Source: an uncultured Ilumatobacter sp. (GTDB lineage: Bacteria > Actinomycetota > Acidimicrobiia > Acidimicrobiales > Ilumatobacteraceae). Taken from it: DNA of 64,000 bases. The position numbers were made by a program, and so were the translations under genes. Of this stretch, positions 14,251 through 22,535 are shown one piece after another. Position 1 is the first letter of the stretch. The number at the start of each line of letters is the position of its first letter. The stretch covers positions 124,001-188,000 of the forward strand of contig CALKNK010000016.1 in assembly GCA_938091165.1 (NCBI GenBank), written 5' to 3'. The notes under the pieces were generated by a model. It worked only from the letters and a program-made list of their open reading frames with translations, searched no databases and was not told the DNA's origin.

Positions 14251-15516
14251 GTGCCCGAAACCATCACCATTACTGACGATCGCACCGGCAAGACCGTTAC
14301 GGTTCCCATCGAAGGTGGTGTCTTCCCGTCATCGGCGTTGCGTGAGTTGGACCCGACCCTGTACTGCTACGACCCGGCCTATTTATCGACGGCATCGACC
14401 AAGTCCTCGATTACTTACCTAGACGGCGCCAACGGAATTCTTCGCTATGGCGGCTACCCGATCGAGCAGTTGGCCGAAAAGTCCACGTACCTTGAAGTGG
14501 CCTACCTGCTTCTCAATGGTGATTTACCGAACGAATCACAACTTACCGAGTGGACCCACGACGTCACGCACCACACGTTCATCCACGAGAACATGCGCAA
14601 GAAGTTTTCTGAGGGCTTTCATTACGACGCTCATCCCATGGGCATGTTCGTGTCAGCCATCGCTGCGCTCGGCACCTTTTATACGGGCTCTAAGGACATT
14701 GATGACCCTACGCAACGCTACATCCAGATTAACCGGCTGATCTCCAAGAGCCCGACTATCGCGGCGATGTGTTACAAGTTCTCTGTTGGTTTGCCCTACA
14801 ACCAGCCGAGCAACGAATTGTCCTACGCCGCCAACTTTTTGAACATGATGTGGAAGATCGGCGACTACGAGGTTGATCCAGTTCTAGAGCGGGCGATGGA
14901 TGTGTTGTTTATCCTTCACGCCGACCACGAGCAAAACTGCGGCACCACTGCGATGCGCGTCATCGGCTCCAGCCATGCTGATCCTTACTCGTCAGCTGCA
15001 GGCGCGGCCTCGGCGCTTTACGGGCCGCTTCATGGTGGCGCCAACGAGGCTGTCGTTCGGATGCTTACCGAAATCGGCTCTGTGGACAACGTTCCGGCAT
15101 TCCTCGAGTCAGTCAAAAACGGCGAAGGTCGCCTCATGGGCTTCGGTCACCGGGTCTACAAGAACTTCGACCCCAGGGCGACGATCATCAAGGAAACCGC
15201 CTACAAGGTGTTCGAGGTCACGGGCAAGAACCCGCTGCTTGATGTAGCGCTCAAGCTCGAGGAGGCGGCTTTAGCTGATCCGTACTTCGTCGACCGCAAG
15301 CTTTACCCCAACGTCGACTTTTACTCCGGTCTGATCTACCAGGCCATGGGCTTTCCGACGTCGATGTTCACCGTGCTGTTTGCAATCCCCCGCATGGTCG
15401 GCTGGCTCGCTCATTGGCAGGAGCTACTCAACGACCCAGCCCAGAAGATCAGTCGTCCCCGCCAATGGTACGACGGCCCCGGCGAGCGGAATTACATCGA
15501 CCTCGCCAACCGCTGA
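14251..15516 (+). CDS. gltA: Citrate synthase
   Basis: 421 residues of the type II, hexameric-type citrate synthase. It condenses oxaloacetate and acetyl-CoA at the entry to the TCA cycle. Catalytic residues are His261 (G-P-L-H-G-G-A-N), His300 (M-G-F-G-H-R-V-Y) and Asp356 (P-N-V-D-F-Y). The N-terminal beta-rich domain (T-I-T-D-D-R-T-G-K) marks the long Gram-negative/actinobacterial form. Translation starts at GTG 14251 behind a strong GGAGGA site. A stable hairpin lies in the leader. It converges on the isocitrate dehydrogenase gene, so consecutive TCA enzymes face each other across 99 bp. Confidence 0.96.
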   Translation: MPETITITDDRTGKTVTVPIEGGVFPSSALRELDPTLYCYDPAYLSTASTKSSITYLDGANGILRYGGYPIEQLAEKSTYLEVAYLLLNGDLPNESQLTEWTHDVTHHTFIHENMRKKFSEGFHYDAHPMGMFVSAIAALGTFYTGSKDIDDPTQRYIQINRLISKSPTIAAMCYKFSVGLPYNQPSNELSYAANFLNMMWKIGDYEVDPVLERAMDVLFILHADHEQNCGTTAMRVIGSSHADPYSSAAGAASALYGPLHGGANEAVVRMLTEIGSVDNVPAFLESVKNGEGRLMGFGHRVYKNFDPRATIIKETAYKVFEVTGKNPLLDVALKLEEAALADPYFVDRKLYPNVDFYSGLIYQAMGFPTSMFTVLFAIPRMVGWLAHWQELLNDPAQKISRPRQWYDGPGERNYIDLANR

Positions 15517-15615
15517 TTCCAGCACCGACACTGGGCGCTTGACCAACACGTTGCACCTACGAATGTCCTCATAATCTCGGGCAATCGTCGTCGCGATGTG
15601 TTTCAGGTGAAGCGC

Positions 15616-17853
15616 TCAGAGCGCTGCGAGAACCGTGTTGAAAGTCTGGCTGGGGCGCATGATGGCGCTGGCCTTGACTGCGTCAGGGTGGTAGTAGCCG
15701 CCGATGTCGACATGGCTGCCCTGGACTGCGCCGAGCTCGTCAACGATCAGCTGCTCATTGTTGGCAAGTTCGGCAGCGATGGTAGCGAACTTCGCGGCAA
15801 GCGCCAGGTCGTCGGTCTGCCTTGCCAGTGCTTCGGCCCAGTAAAGCGCAATGTAGAAGTGGCTGCCGCGGTTGTCCAGGCTGCCGAGCTGACGAGCTGG
15901 TGACTTGCCGGCTTGCAGCAGTTGTCCGGTGGCCGAGTCGAGTGTCTCCCCTAGTATTTTGGCGGTCTCGTTTCCGGTGACCTCGGCGAGATGCTCGAAC
16001 GATACGGCGATCGCCAAGAACTCACCGAGGGAGTCCCAGCGGAGGTAGTTCTCCTTGATCAATTGTTGAACATGCTTGGGGGCCGAGCCGCCTGCACCGG
16101 TCTCGAAGAGTCCACCACCGTTGAGAAGCGGGACGACTGAAAGCATTTTCGCGCTAGTACCGAGCTCGAGAATCGGAAATAGGTCGGTGTTGTAGTCACG
16201 CAACACGTTGCCCGTGACCGAGATTGTGTCATCGCCTGCGCGCATACGGTCAATCGAGTACTTCGTGGCATCGACCGGTGACATGATCTTGATGGTCAAA
16301 TCACTGATGTCTCCTACTAAGTCACGGTCTTGCAGGTACTCATTTACTTTGATGATCAGCTGGGAGTCATGCGCACGGTTCGCGTCAAGCCAGAACACAG
16401 CTGGAGCTCCCGTGGCGCGAGCACGACTCACTGCGAGGCGGACCCAGTCGCGAATCGGCTCGTCCTTGACCTGGCAGGCGCGGAAGATATCGCCCTCAGA
16501 CACTGGGTGTTCCATCACGGTGCTGCCAGTCGATATGTCAACGACGCGGATCGTGCCAGCTGACGGCGCTTCGTAGGTCTTGTCGTGGCTGCCGTATTCC
16601 TCTGCCTTCTGCGCCATAAGCCCCACGTTGGGAATGGTGCCCATAGTGGTCGGGTCGTAGGCGCCATTGGCGATGCAGTCATCGATGACTGCCTGGTAAA
16701 TCCCTGCGTAGCTGCTATCTGGGATCGTTGCTTTTACATCTTGCTGTTCGCCTGCGGCGTTCCACATCTGACCGGATGTGCGGATCATCGCAGGCATTGA
16801 GGCATCGACGATCACGTCGCTCGGCACGTGCAGGTTTGTGATGCCGTTGTCTGAGTCAACCATGGCAAGGTCAGGACCGTTCTCGATCGCAGCTGCAATG
16901 CCGGCTTTGATCTCGGCCTGCTTGTCGGCGGGCAAGTTCGACAGCGACGAGATGACATTGCCAAGGCCATTGTTCGGGTTAGCACCCGCTGCCGTTAGTG
17001 CGTCGCCGTGCTTGGCGAACAAATCGGAGAAATACGCGCGGACTGCGTGACCAAAGATGATGGGGTCCGAAACTTTCATCATCGTTGCCTTCAGGTGGAG
17101 CGAGAACAGGACGTTTTTTGCCTTTGCGTCTGCGATTTGTTCAGTGAGAAATGCGCGCAGCGCATCGACACTCATCACGGTGGAGTCAATGACTTCGTTT
17201 GCCATCACGGGAATTGATTCCTTCAGGATCGACACCGAGCCGTCCACGGCCACATGTTCAATACGCAGCGCTCCGGCTTTGGACGCGGTGACGGACTGTT
17301 CGTTGTGGGCAAAGTCACCGCTCGACATCGTGGAAACGTGACTCTTGGAGTCATGCGACCAGGCGCCCATGGAGTGCGGGTTGGACTTGGCGTAGTCCTT
17401 GACTGCTTTGGGTGCACGACGGTCAGAGTTACCCTGACGAAGCACTGGGTTGACCGCTGAGCCCATTGCCGTTCCGTAGGCAGCCTTAATCGCCTGCTGA
17501 TCGTCGGTCTGAGCATCATCGGGATAGTCCGGCAGGTCATATCCCTGCGCCTGGAGTTCGGCGATAGCGGCCTTGAGCTGAGGAACAGAGGCTGAAATGT
17601 TCGGCAACTTGATGATGTTTGCTCCAGGCGTCAGAGCCATCTCGCCGAGTTCGGCCAAGTCGTCGGGAACACGTTGCGCATCGGTCATCCGTTCTGGGAA
17701 GGCAGCTAGGATTCGCGCAGCGAGGGAGATATCACGTGTCTCCACGACTACATTTGCGGCCTCTGCAAACGCCTCGATCACCGGTAGCAGCGAGTACGTC
17801 GCGAGCGCTGGTGCTTCGTCCGTGAACGTGTAGATGATCTTCGAATTGCTCAA
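15616..17853 (-). CDS. icd: Isocitrate dehydrogenase (NADP+), monomeric type
   Basis: 745 residues, matching the roughly 740-residue monomeric IDH family rather than the 400-residue dimeric one. It oxidises isocitrate to 2-oxoglutarate with NADP+. Family landmarks seen include N-I-I-K-L-P-N-I-S-A-S-V-P-Q-L at about residues 78-92, G-S-A-V-N-P-V-L-R-Q-G-N-S-D-R-R-A-P substrate-binding region near 130-147, H-S-M-G-A-W, M-M-K-V-S-D-P-I-I-F-G and V-D-S-D-N-G-I-T-N-L-H. The ATG at 17853 has an AAGGA site. Tandem 10-bp repeats at 17900-17920 lie in its upstream region, shared with a divergent acyl-CoA dehydrogenase. Confidence 0.96.
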   Translation of the reverse strand: MSNSKIIYTFTDEAPALATYSLLPVIEAFAEAANVVVETRDISLAARILAAFPERMTDAQRVPDDLAELGEMALTPGANIIKLPNISASVPQLKAAIAELQAQGYDLPDYPDDAQTDDQQAIKAAYGTAMGSAVNPVLRQGNSDRRAPKAVKDYAKSNPHSMGAWSHDSKSHVSTMSSGDFAHNEQSVTASKAGALRIEHVAVDGSVSILKESIPVMANEVIDSTVMSVDALRAFLTEQIADAKAKNVLFSLHLKATMMKVSDPIIFGHAVRAYFSDLFAKHGDALTAAGANPNNGLGNVISSLSNLPADKQAEIKAGIAAAIENGPDLAMVDSDNGITNLHVPSDVIVDASMPAMIRTSGQMWNAAGEQQDVKATIPDSSYAGIYQAVIDDCIANGAYDPTTMGTIPNVGLMAQKAEEYGSHDKTYEAPSAGTIRVVDISTGSTVMEHPVSEGDIFRACQVKDEPIRDWVRLAVSRARATGAPAVFWLDANRAHDSQLIIKVNEYLQDRDLVGDISDLTIKIMSPVDATKYSIDRMRAGDDTISVTGNVLRDYNTDLFPILELGTSAKMLSVVPLLNGGGLFETGAGGSAPKHVQQLIKENYLRWDSLGEFLAIAVSFEHLAEVTGNETAKILGETLDSATGQLLQAGKSPARQLGSLDNRGSHFYIALYWAEALARQTDDLALAAKFATIAAELANNEQLIVDELGAVQGSHVDIGGYYHPDAVKASAIMRPSQTFNTVLAAL

Positions 17854-17899
17854 TGTTGGATCCTTCTTCGGGCAGCTACTGCGGGCAGCAGACGACTGG

Positions 17900-17920
17900 T
17901 CACTTGTCTTTCACTTGTCT
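17900..17920. repeat. Tandem direct repeat TCACTTGTCT x2
   Basis: TCACTTGTCT occurs at 17900-17909 and 17911-17920, an 11-bp repeat period or about one helical turn. It lies 47 bp upstream of the icd start in the divergent icd/acyl-CoA dehydrogenase intergenic region, a plausible operator for a regulator binding one DNA face. Confidence 0.6.
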
Positions 17921-18042
17921 ACCACGATTTTCACACGCTTTCCCAGCCCGTCGTGAACGATTCGCCATCCCAGTCGCCTTTCCACGCTCCAACCGGTCGA
18001 CGAGCCGGCCAGCTCGCTGAAGCAACGCTCCCAACGGCCATC

Positions 18043-18048
18043 TACGCT
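18043..18048 (+). promoter_or_regulatory. Predicted -10 box (TACGCT) of the acyl-CoA dehydrogenase gene
   Basis: TACGCT ends 8 nt before the ATG at 18057; no ribosome binding site, so probably leaderless. Confidence 0.45.
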
Positions 18049-18056
18049 GATTGTTG

Positions 18057-19166
18057 ATGGATTTTGACTGGACCTCGGAACAACTTGAACTGCGTGCACG
18101 TGCTCGCGAAGTGGCGGCCAATGGTGTTGCTAAGTACGGGCGGCACAACGATTCATGGATGAATGGCTACTCCAAGGAGTTCGCCAAGGAAATGGCCGAG
18201 AACTGCTGGATCGGGATGACCTGGCCAACTGCATTCGGCGGCGGCGGCCAGCCCGCAATCAACCGACTCATTGTCGGCGAAGAGATGATTGCTGCTGGTG
18301 CGCCAATCGCATCAATGTGGTTCGCTGATCGGCAGATGGGCCCGTCACTGATCACATACGGAACGGCTGACCAACAAGCCGAGTTCCTGCCGCCGATGCT
18401 TTCCGGTGAAGTTACCTGGTGCATCGGTATGTCCGAGCCCGATTCTGGGTCAGACCTGGCCTCGCTCACCACAACAGCCGTGCGGGATGGCGACCACTTC
18501 GTTGTCAACGGTCAAAAGATTTGGACCAGCTTTGCTGCTGACGCTGACTACTGTTACCTCATCTGCCGGACCACCTCCGACGGCCCGCCGCATCGCGGCA
18601 TCTCTGAGGTAATTGTCCCGATGAGTACCCCCGGCGTCGAGATTCGTCGCATCAAAGACATGACCACCAACGAGCACTTTTGCGAGGTGTTCTTCACTGA
18701 CGCTCGCGTGCCTGTCGAGAATCTTGTCGGCGTCGAGGGCGCCGCTTTTAAACAGACGATGACTCAGCTTGAGCACGAACGCGGCGGCATCGACCGACTG
18801 GTGTCGAACAAGGCGCTTTTCGACATGGCGGTTGAGCGGTCCAACACGACCGACGCCAAGGTGCGACAAGAAATCGCGCAGCTGGAGATCGGGTACCGCC
18901 TCGGACGCATCTTGGTGACGCGCGAGACGTTACGCCAAGCACCCACGGGATTCTCCGCTGCAACCAAGTGCTTCTGCACTGAACACGAGCAGCGCGTCGC
19001 CGACTTCGTCGCACGCTCATTCGGCGCCGACGCGCTGTTGTGGGACGACGTGACGCAAGGCCTCGCCTATGGTCCCGGCTACACGATTATGGGTGGCACC
19101 TCGAACATCATGCGCAACATCTTGGGTGAGCGCGTGCTCGGCTTGCCTCGCGAACCGCGCAACTGA
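18057..19166 (+). CDS. Acyl-CoA dehydrogenase family protein
   Basis: 369 residues, the usual size. It shows the N-terminal helical domain, the middle beta domain with C-I-G-M-S-E-P-D-S-G-S-D (FAD and substrate contacts, near residues 122-133) and W-T-S at 156-158, and the C-terminal helical domain ending G-G-T-S-N-I-M-R-N-I-L-G-E-R-V-L-G-L-P-R. The position that holds the catalytic glutamate in medium-chain enzymes is Gly346 here. A glutamate in L-E-H-E-R (Glu241) could instead serve, as in isovaleryl-CoA and long-chain dehydrogenases. Substrate unknown. ATG 18057 is preferred over two in-frame TTG codons just upstream because the TANNNT box sits 8 nt before it. Confidence 0.88.
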   Translation: MDFDWTSEQLELRARAREVAANGVAKYGRHNDSWMNGYSKEFAKEMAENCWIGMTWPTAFGGGGQPAINRLIVGEEMIAAGAPIASMWFADRQMGPSLITYGTADQQAEFLPPMLSGEVTWCIGMSEPDSGSDLASLTTTAVRDGDHFVVNGQKIWTSFAADADYCYLICRTTSDGPPHRGISEVIVPMSTPGVEIRRIKDMTTNEHFCEVFFTDARVPVENLVGVEGAAFKQTMTQLEHERGGIDRLVSNKALFDMAVERSNTTDAKVRQEIAQLEIGYRLGRILVTRETLRQAPTGFSAATKCFCTEHEQRVADFVARSFGADALLWDDVTQGLAYGPGYTIMGGTSNIMRNILGERVLGLPREPRN

Positions 19167-19224
19167 CCTGCCCTCTCGCTGCGCACTCCGACGTTGGCAA
19201 CACCGAACGAAATGGCGCCTGCGA

Positions 19225-19860
19225 TCAGGACCGAATGGCGGTCCGCAACACGACCTCGTCCGAGGAACCCTGTCCGGAATCGTTCCCACCAACCGCTTCT
19301 TCGAGGGTGATCATGAAAAGTTCGATCCGATCGAGTTCGACCCCCGCCCACAACGTGACGTTGCTGCCCTCGTGGAACGTGCCCACCGGAAGCAGGTCAC
19401 CATCGGCAGTGCGCATCCAGCCTGCATAGAACTCTCCATCATCGCGCCGCGGAAGTTCAGGTGCGTCAAGGTCAATTCGCAGCCCGGAGTCGAATGACGT
19501 GACGTCGATGTTGCCTCCCACATCCGACACCAGCCCGGTCGAGGTGAGCTCAGCAGAGAACGCGTCGGTACCAATCTCGGCACCGCTGAGTGCACTGAGG
19601 ACGATAATGCCGCCGAACAGGAACGCAATCGCGGCCGCCGCGCCAATAAGCGCTGGGCGGAACCACGCACGACGAGGAGCAGCCCCTAGCGACACCGGGT
19701 CTGAGTCGTCTCCAAAGGCGGCTTCACTGCAAACCGCAGCGACTACTCGATCACTGAGTCCGGATGGCGGCTCGACCCACGTCGATGCGTCAGCGAGCAA
19801 CGCCACAATATCGGCATCGAGCACGCCGTCCAGATTGTCTGAGTTCTTGCTGTCGTTCAT
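19225..19860 (-). CDS. Anti-sigma factor, single-pass membrane protein
   Basis: 211 residues. The N-terminal cytoplasmic part (about 1-85) is acidic and ends before a single transmembrane helix of Ala/Ile/Leu at roughly residues 92-112. The extracytoplasmic part contains the RskA-like C-terminal pattern F-Y-A-G-W-M-R-T-A-D-G-D-L-L-P-V-G-T-F-H and L-W-A-G-V-E, then I-T-L-E-E. It would hold the adjacent ECF sigma factor inactive until a signal triggers its release; that role is inferred from family and position. It lies 91 bp downstream of the sigma gene on the same strand. I see no Zn-binding H-x3-C-x2-C motif in the N-terminus. Confidence 0.82.
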   Translation of the reverse strand: MNDSKNSDNLDGVLDADIVALLADASTWVEPPSGLSDRVVAAVCSEAAFGDDSDPVSLGAAPRRAWFRPALIGAAAAIAFLFGGIIVLSALSGAEIGTDAFSAELTSTGLVSDVGGNIDVTSFDSGLRIDLDAPELPRRDDGEFYAGWMRTADGDLLPVGTFHEGSNVTLWAGVELDRIELFMITLEEAVGGNDSGQGSSDEVVLRTAIRS

Positions 19861-19951
19861 CGCCCTGCCCGGTTTCGAAGCGTCATGTCTTGATCATCGC
19901 TGCGTTGCGAATCGCCAAACGGTTCGGGGCTTAGATGTGCCTCATGCTGCC

Positions 19952-20533
19952 TCACTTATCTACGTCCTGTTCTAGGTGGCCGAGTCGCGTTGCCAGACGT
20001 CGGTGCGCACGTTGCGAACGGGACTTGACCGTGCCGACCGCAACGCCGAGCTGCTCGGCGATTTCACTGTGCGAGTGCCCCTGAAGGTACTGCATTCGGA
20101 TGACCTCACGTTCGTTTGGATCAAGGCTGTCGATCGCGGTTCGCACGCTCCACACGGTCTCGACCTGTTCGGCACTTGGCAGCAACATGACGAGCGCACT
20201 GTCAGACGGGTCGGCATAATCAAGCGCCACGATCGGGATCCGCTGCTCTACGCGGAGCGCATCGATGGCAGAGCCGCGAGCAATCATGGCCAACCACGGT
20301 GCAAAATCCTGACCTGCATCGAAGTGATCGGCAAGACGCCAGGCCTGGACAAACACGTGCTGCGTGACGTCTTCGGCGCGTTGCCCGTCGCCTATTATCC
20401 GATGGGCAACGGTGAACACCAGCCCACCGAATCGGTCGCACAACGTGCGCACTGCGTCTAGGTTGCCCTCACGGAAGGCAAGCGCAAGTTCGGTGTCACG
20501 CTGTACCTGGTGCGGCGGACGGAACTGCTCCAT
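19952..20533 (-). CDS. ECF-type RNA polymerase sigma factor
   Basis: 193 residues from the ATG at 20533. Region 2 is clear: F-G-G-L-V-F-T-V-A-H-R-I-I-G-D, then A-E-D-V-T-Q-H-V-F-V-Q-A-W-R. Region 4 carries L-D-P-N-E-R-E-V-I-R-M-Q-Y-L-Q-G-H-S-H-S-E-I-A-E-Q-L-G-x-x-x-G-T-V-K-S-R helix-turn-helix. The chosen start keeps about 13 residues before region 2. An upstream in-frame ATG at 20611 would add 26 residues of no evident fold. A TACGCT box lies 10 nt before 20533. Paired with the downstream membrane anti-sigma gene, it is probably a stress or envelope regulator. Confidence 0.9.
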   Translation of the reverse strand: MEQFRPPHQVQRDTELALAFREGNLDAVRTLCDRFGGLVFTVAHRIIGDGQRAEDVTQHVFVQAWRLADHFDAGQDFAPWLAMIARGSAIDALRVEQRIPIVALDYADPSDSALVMLLPSAEQVETVWSVRTAIDSLDPNEREVIRMQYLQGHSHSEIAEQLGVAVGTVKSRSQRAHRRLATRLGHLEQDVDK

Positions 20534-20707
20534 GACCGACGCCAGCGTACTAGCGCGCTCCGTCGGGTTGTCGAACCGTTTCGCGCCGTTCTCGCTGGCG
20601 CAGTTGCTCACGAACTGCGGTCTGCCGGCAATGGGATCAAACCGGGTCGAACCCGAAAGGGGAAACCCCTGGCGACACTTGAAGGTGCCTGACCAGGTGT
20701 TTTGTAG

Positions 20708-20781
20708 TGGGCATGACGGGACTCGAACCCGGGACCTCTACCGTGTCATGGTAGCGCTCTAACCAACTGAGCTACACGCCC
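20708..20781 (-). tRNA. tRNA-Val (anticodon GAC)
   Basis: Cloverleaf on the minus strand: acceptor GGGCGTG/CATGCCC (one G-T), D arm GCTC...GAGC, anticodon stem CTACC/GGTAG with loop ATGACAC giving GAC, and T arm CCGGG/CCCGT with loop TTCGAGT. The discriminator is A. CCA is not encoded, unlike in the tRNA at 3633-3709. Confidence 0.95.
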
Positions 20782-20862
20782 CTAATGGTTGAAAGAATAC
20801 CACCCACGCACCCGCTCCCCACCCGGGCCACCAGCTTTCGACTCAGGACCGGCAGCTGGCAC

Positions 20863-20868
20863 TACGTT
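20863..20868 (+). promoter_or_regulatory. Predicted -10 box (TACGTT) of the doxX-like gene
   Basis: TACGTT ends 7 nt before the GTG at 20876 and fixes that start over an upstream ATG. Confidence 0.45.
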
Positions 20869-20875
20869 CGACATC

Positions 20876-21388
20876 GTGACCGAATTCGACCTTGCCCTCA
20901 CCATTCTTCGCAGTGCCGCTGGCCTTACCTTGGCAGCACACGGCGTCAACAAGATCAAAGGTGGGCTTGACGGTGTGGCCAGATGGTTTGACAGCATCGG
21001 AATGCGCCCAGGCAAGGTGCACGCCCGTCTCGCTGCATTCGGAGAAATACTCGCTGGGCTCTTTCTCACTACCGGATTCCTCACGACGTTTGCCTGCTTA
21101 GGCTTCGTGGGGTTGATGACAGTCGCCGCAGTCACGGTGCACGCAGAGAAGGGCTTTTTCATTCTCGATGAGGGTTGGGAGTACGTGTTTATCCTTAGCG
21201 TGATTGCCATCACGATTGGCCTACTCGGGCCAGGAGACTGGTCTCTCGACGCAGCGGTCGGTATCGACGAAGATCTTGACGGCTTTGTCGGCTTGGCAAT
21301 CGCTGGCGGCGGCGGGATTCTCGCTGCAGTCGGGATACTCACCGCGTTTTACCGGCCACCGAAAGCCGACGCCGAGAGTAAGGCCTAA
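20876..21388 (+). CDS. DoxX-family membrane protein
   Basis: 170 residues from GTG 20876, with four predicted membrane helices. The DoxX pattern L-R-x-A-A-G-L-T-L-A-A-H-G-x-N-K occurs in helix 1, followed by W-F-D-S-I-G-M-R-P-G and A-A-F-G-E-I-L-A-G-L-F-L in helix 2, then a V-T-V-H-A-E-K-G-F-F stretch in helix 3. Members are small inner-membrane proteins; some act in redox or sulfur metabolism, but many have no known role. Nothing nearby indicates a partner. It converges on hemW. Confidence 0.85.
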   Translation: MTEFDLALTILRSAAGLTLAAHGVNKIKGGLDGVARWFDSIGMRPGKVHARLAAFGEILAGLFLTTGFLTTFACLGFVGLMTVAAVTVHAEKGFFILDEGWEYVFILSVIAITIGLLGPGDWSLDAAVGIDEDLDGFVGLAIAGGGGILAAVGILTAFYRPPKADAESKA

Positions 21389-21391
21389 CTA

Positions 21392-22465
21392 TCAGTCGCT
21401 CATGCGGATCGAAATGTCGTTCGCCATCAGCCGACCAGACCGAGTAAGCACAACACGATCTGGCTCGGTCGGATGCTCGACGACCATGTCACCCACCAAT
21501 TCCAGCGTTGCCTGATCGAACGCTGAGCGCTTGACACCATCTCGAGTACGCAACTTCAACTGCCGACCCTCGGATCGACGTTGATCGACATCGAGCGTCT
21601 CCGACGAAGCCTCAACGGACGCATCGGCATTCACTGCGTCGATATAACGGTCGGGGGTACGGATATTCCACCAACGGCGGCCGTCTACGTGTGAGTGCGC
21701 AGCACACCCAAAGCCGCGATAGTTCTGTTGACGCCAGTACAGAAAGTTATGTCGCGACTCATGTCCAGGCGCGGCCCAGTTCGACACCTCGTAATTGGCT
21801 AGGCCCGCCGCTGCAAGCTGTTCGTCGACGAATTCGTATTTATCAGCCTGGTCGTCATCATCAGGGTGGCGGCCCGGCTGAGCTGCAAGCGGGGTTCCGG
21901 CCTCAACCGTCAACCCATACGCTGACACATGAGGTGGCTCGAGCGCGAGCGCACCAGCGACCGTGTCTTGCCAGCTGACCATCGACTCGCCGACCGCTCC
22001 ATAGATCAAATCAAGATTGAAAGTGGGCAAGCCAACATCACGAATCGCTTCGACCGATCGAACGACATTGTCTTGATCGTGTGTCCGCCCGAGAGCGGTC
22101 AACACGTGCGCAGACATCGATTGCACGCCGACGCTTACTCGATTCACTCCCCCATCGATAAACGAGCGCAGCGTGGCTACGTCAACATCATCAGGGTTGC
22201 ACTCGACGGTCACTTCTGCGTCAGGTGACCGCGGGATCGACTGAATCACAGCGGCGAGGTCATCGGGCGGCACAAGCGTCGGAGTACCACCGCCAACAAA
22301 GATCGTGTCAGCGACCGGCATGCCCTCCTCGACGGCTCCGGCGATCTCACGACGCAGCGCTGCGAGATACGCGTCAATGAGATGGTGCCGGTCAGTCCAG
22401 GTCGCAAACGCGCAGTAATCGCACTTCGATGAGCAAAACGGAATGTGGAGATAGACGCCAAACAT
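21392..22465 (-). CDS. hemW: HemW, radical SAM heme chaperone
   Basis: 357 residues. The N-terminus Y-L-H-I-P-F-C-S-S-K-C-D-Y-C gives the radical SAM CX3CX2C cluster (Cys11, Cys15, Cys18), preceded by the HemW-type H-I-P-F. Also present are F-V-G-G-G-T-P-T, V-E-C-N-P-D, V-N-R-V-S-V-G-V-Q-S, L-D-L-I-Y-G and Y-E-V-S-N-W-A. The short length and absence of the extra N-terminal residues of HemN favour HemW, a heme-binding chaperone that inserts heme into respiratory proteins, over coproporphyrinogen oxidase. It belongs to the conserved lepA-hemW-hrcA-dnaJ neighbourhood, here displaced to the far side of dnaJ. Confidence 0.92.
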   Translation of the reverse strand: MFGVYLHIPFCSSKCDYCAFATWTDRHHLIDAYLAALRREIAGAVEEGMPVADTIFVGGGTPTLVPPDDLAAVIQSIPRSPDAEVTVECNPDDVDVATLRSFIDGGVNRVSVGVQSMSAHVLTALGRTHDQDNVVRSVEAIRDVGLPTFNLDLIYGAVGESMVSWQDTVAGALALEPPHVSAYGLTVEAGTPLAAQPGRHPDDDDQADKYEFVDEQLAAAGLANYEVSNWAAPGHESRHNFLYWRQQNYRGFGCAAHSHVDGRRWWNIRTPDRYIDAVNADASVEASSETLDVDQRRSEGRQLKLRTRDGVKRSAFDQATLELVGDMVVEHPTEPDRVVLTRSGRLMANDISIRMSD

Positions 22466-22535
22466 CAGCGATCTTGGTGCCCCATGCGATCATGGTATGC
22501 TGCAACCGGGCGAGCTTGACCGATTCGACGCTCTT

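Noticed and set aside
15607..15625. AGCGCT-CAG-AGCGCT palindrome at the gltA/icd junction as a terminator
   Set aside because: It overlaps the end of icd coding sequence and has no U-tract; stem of only 6 bp.
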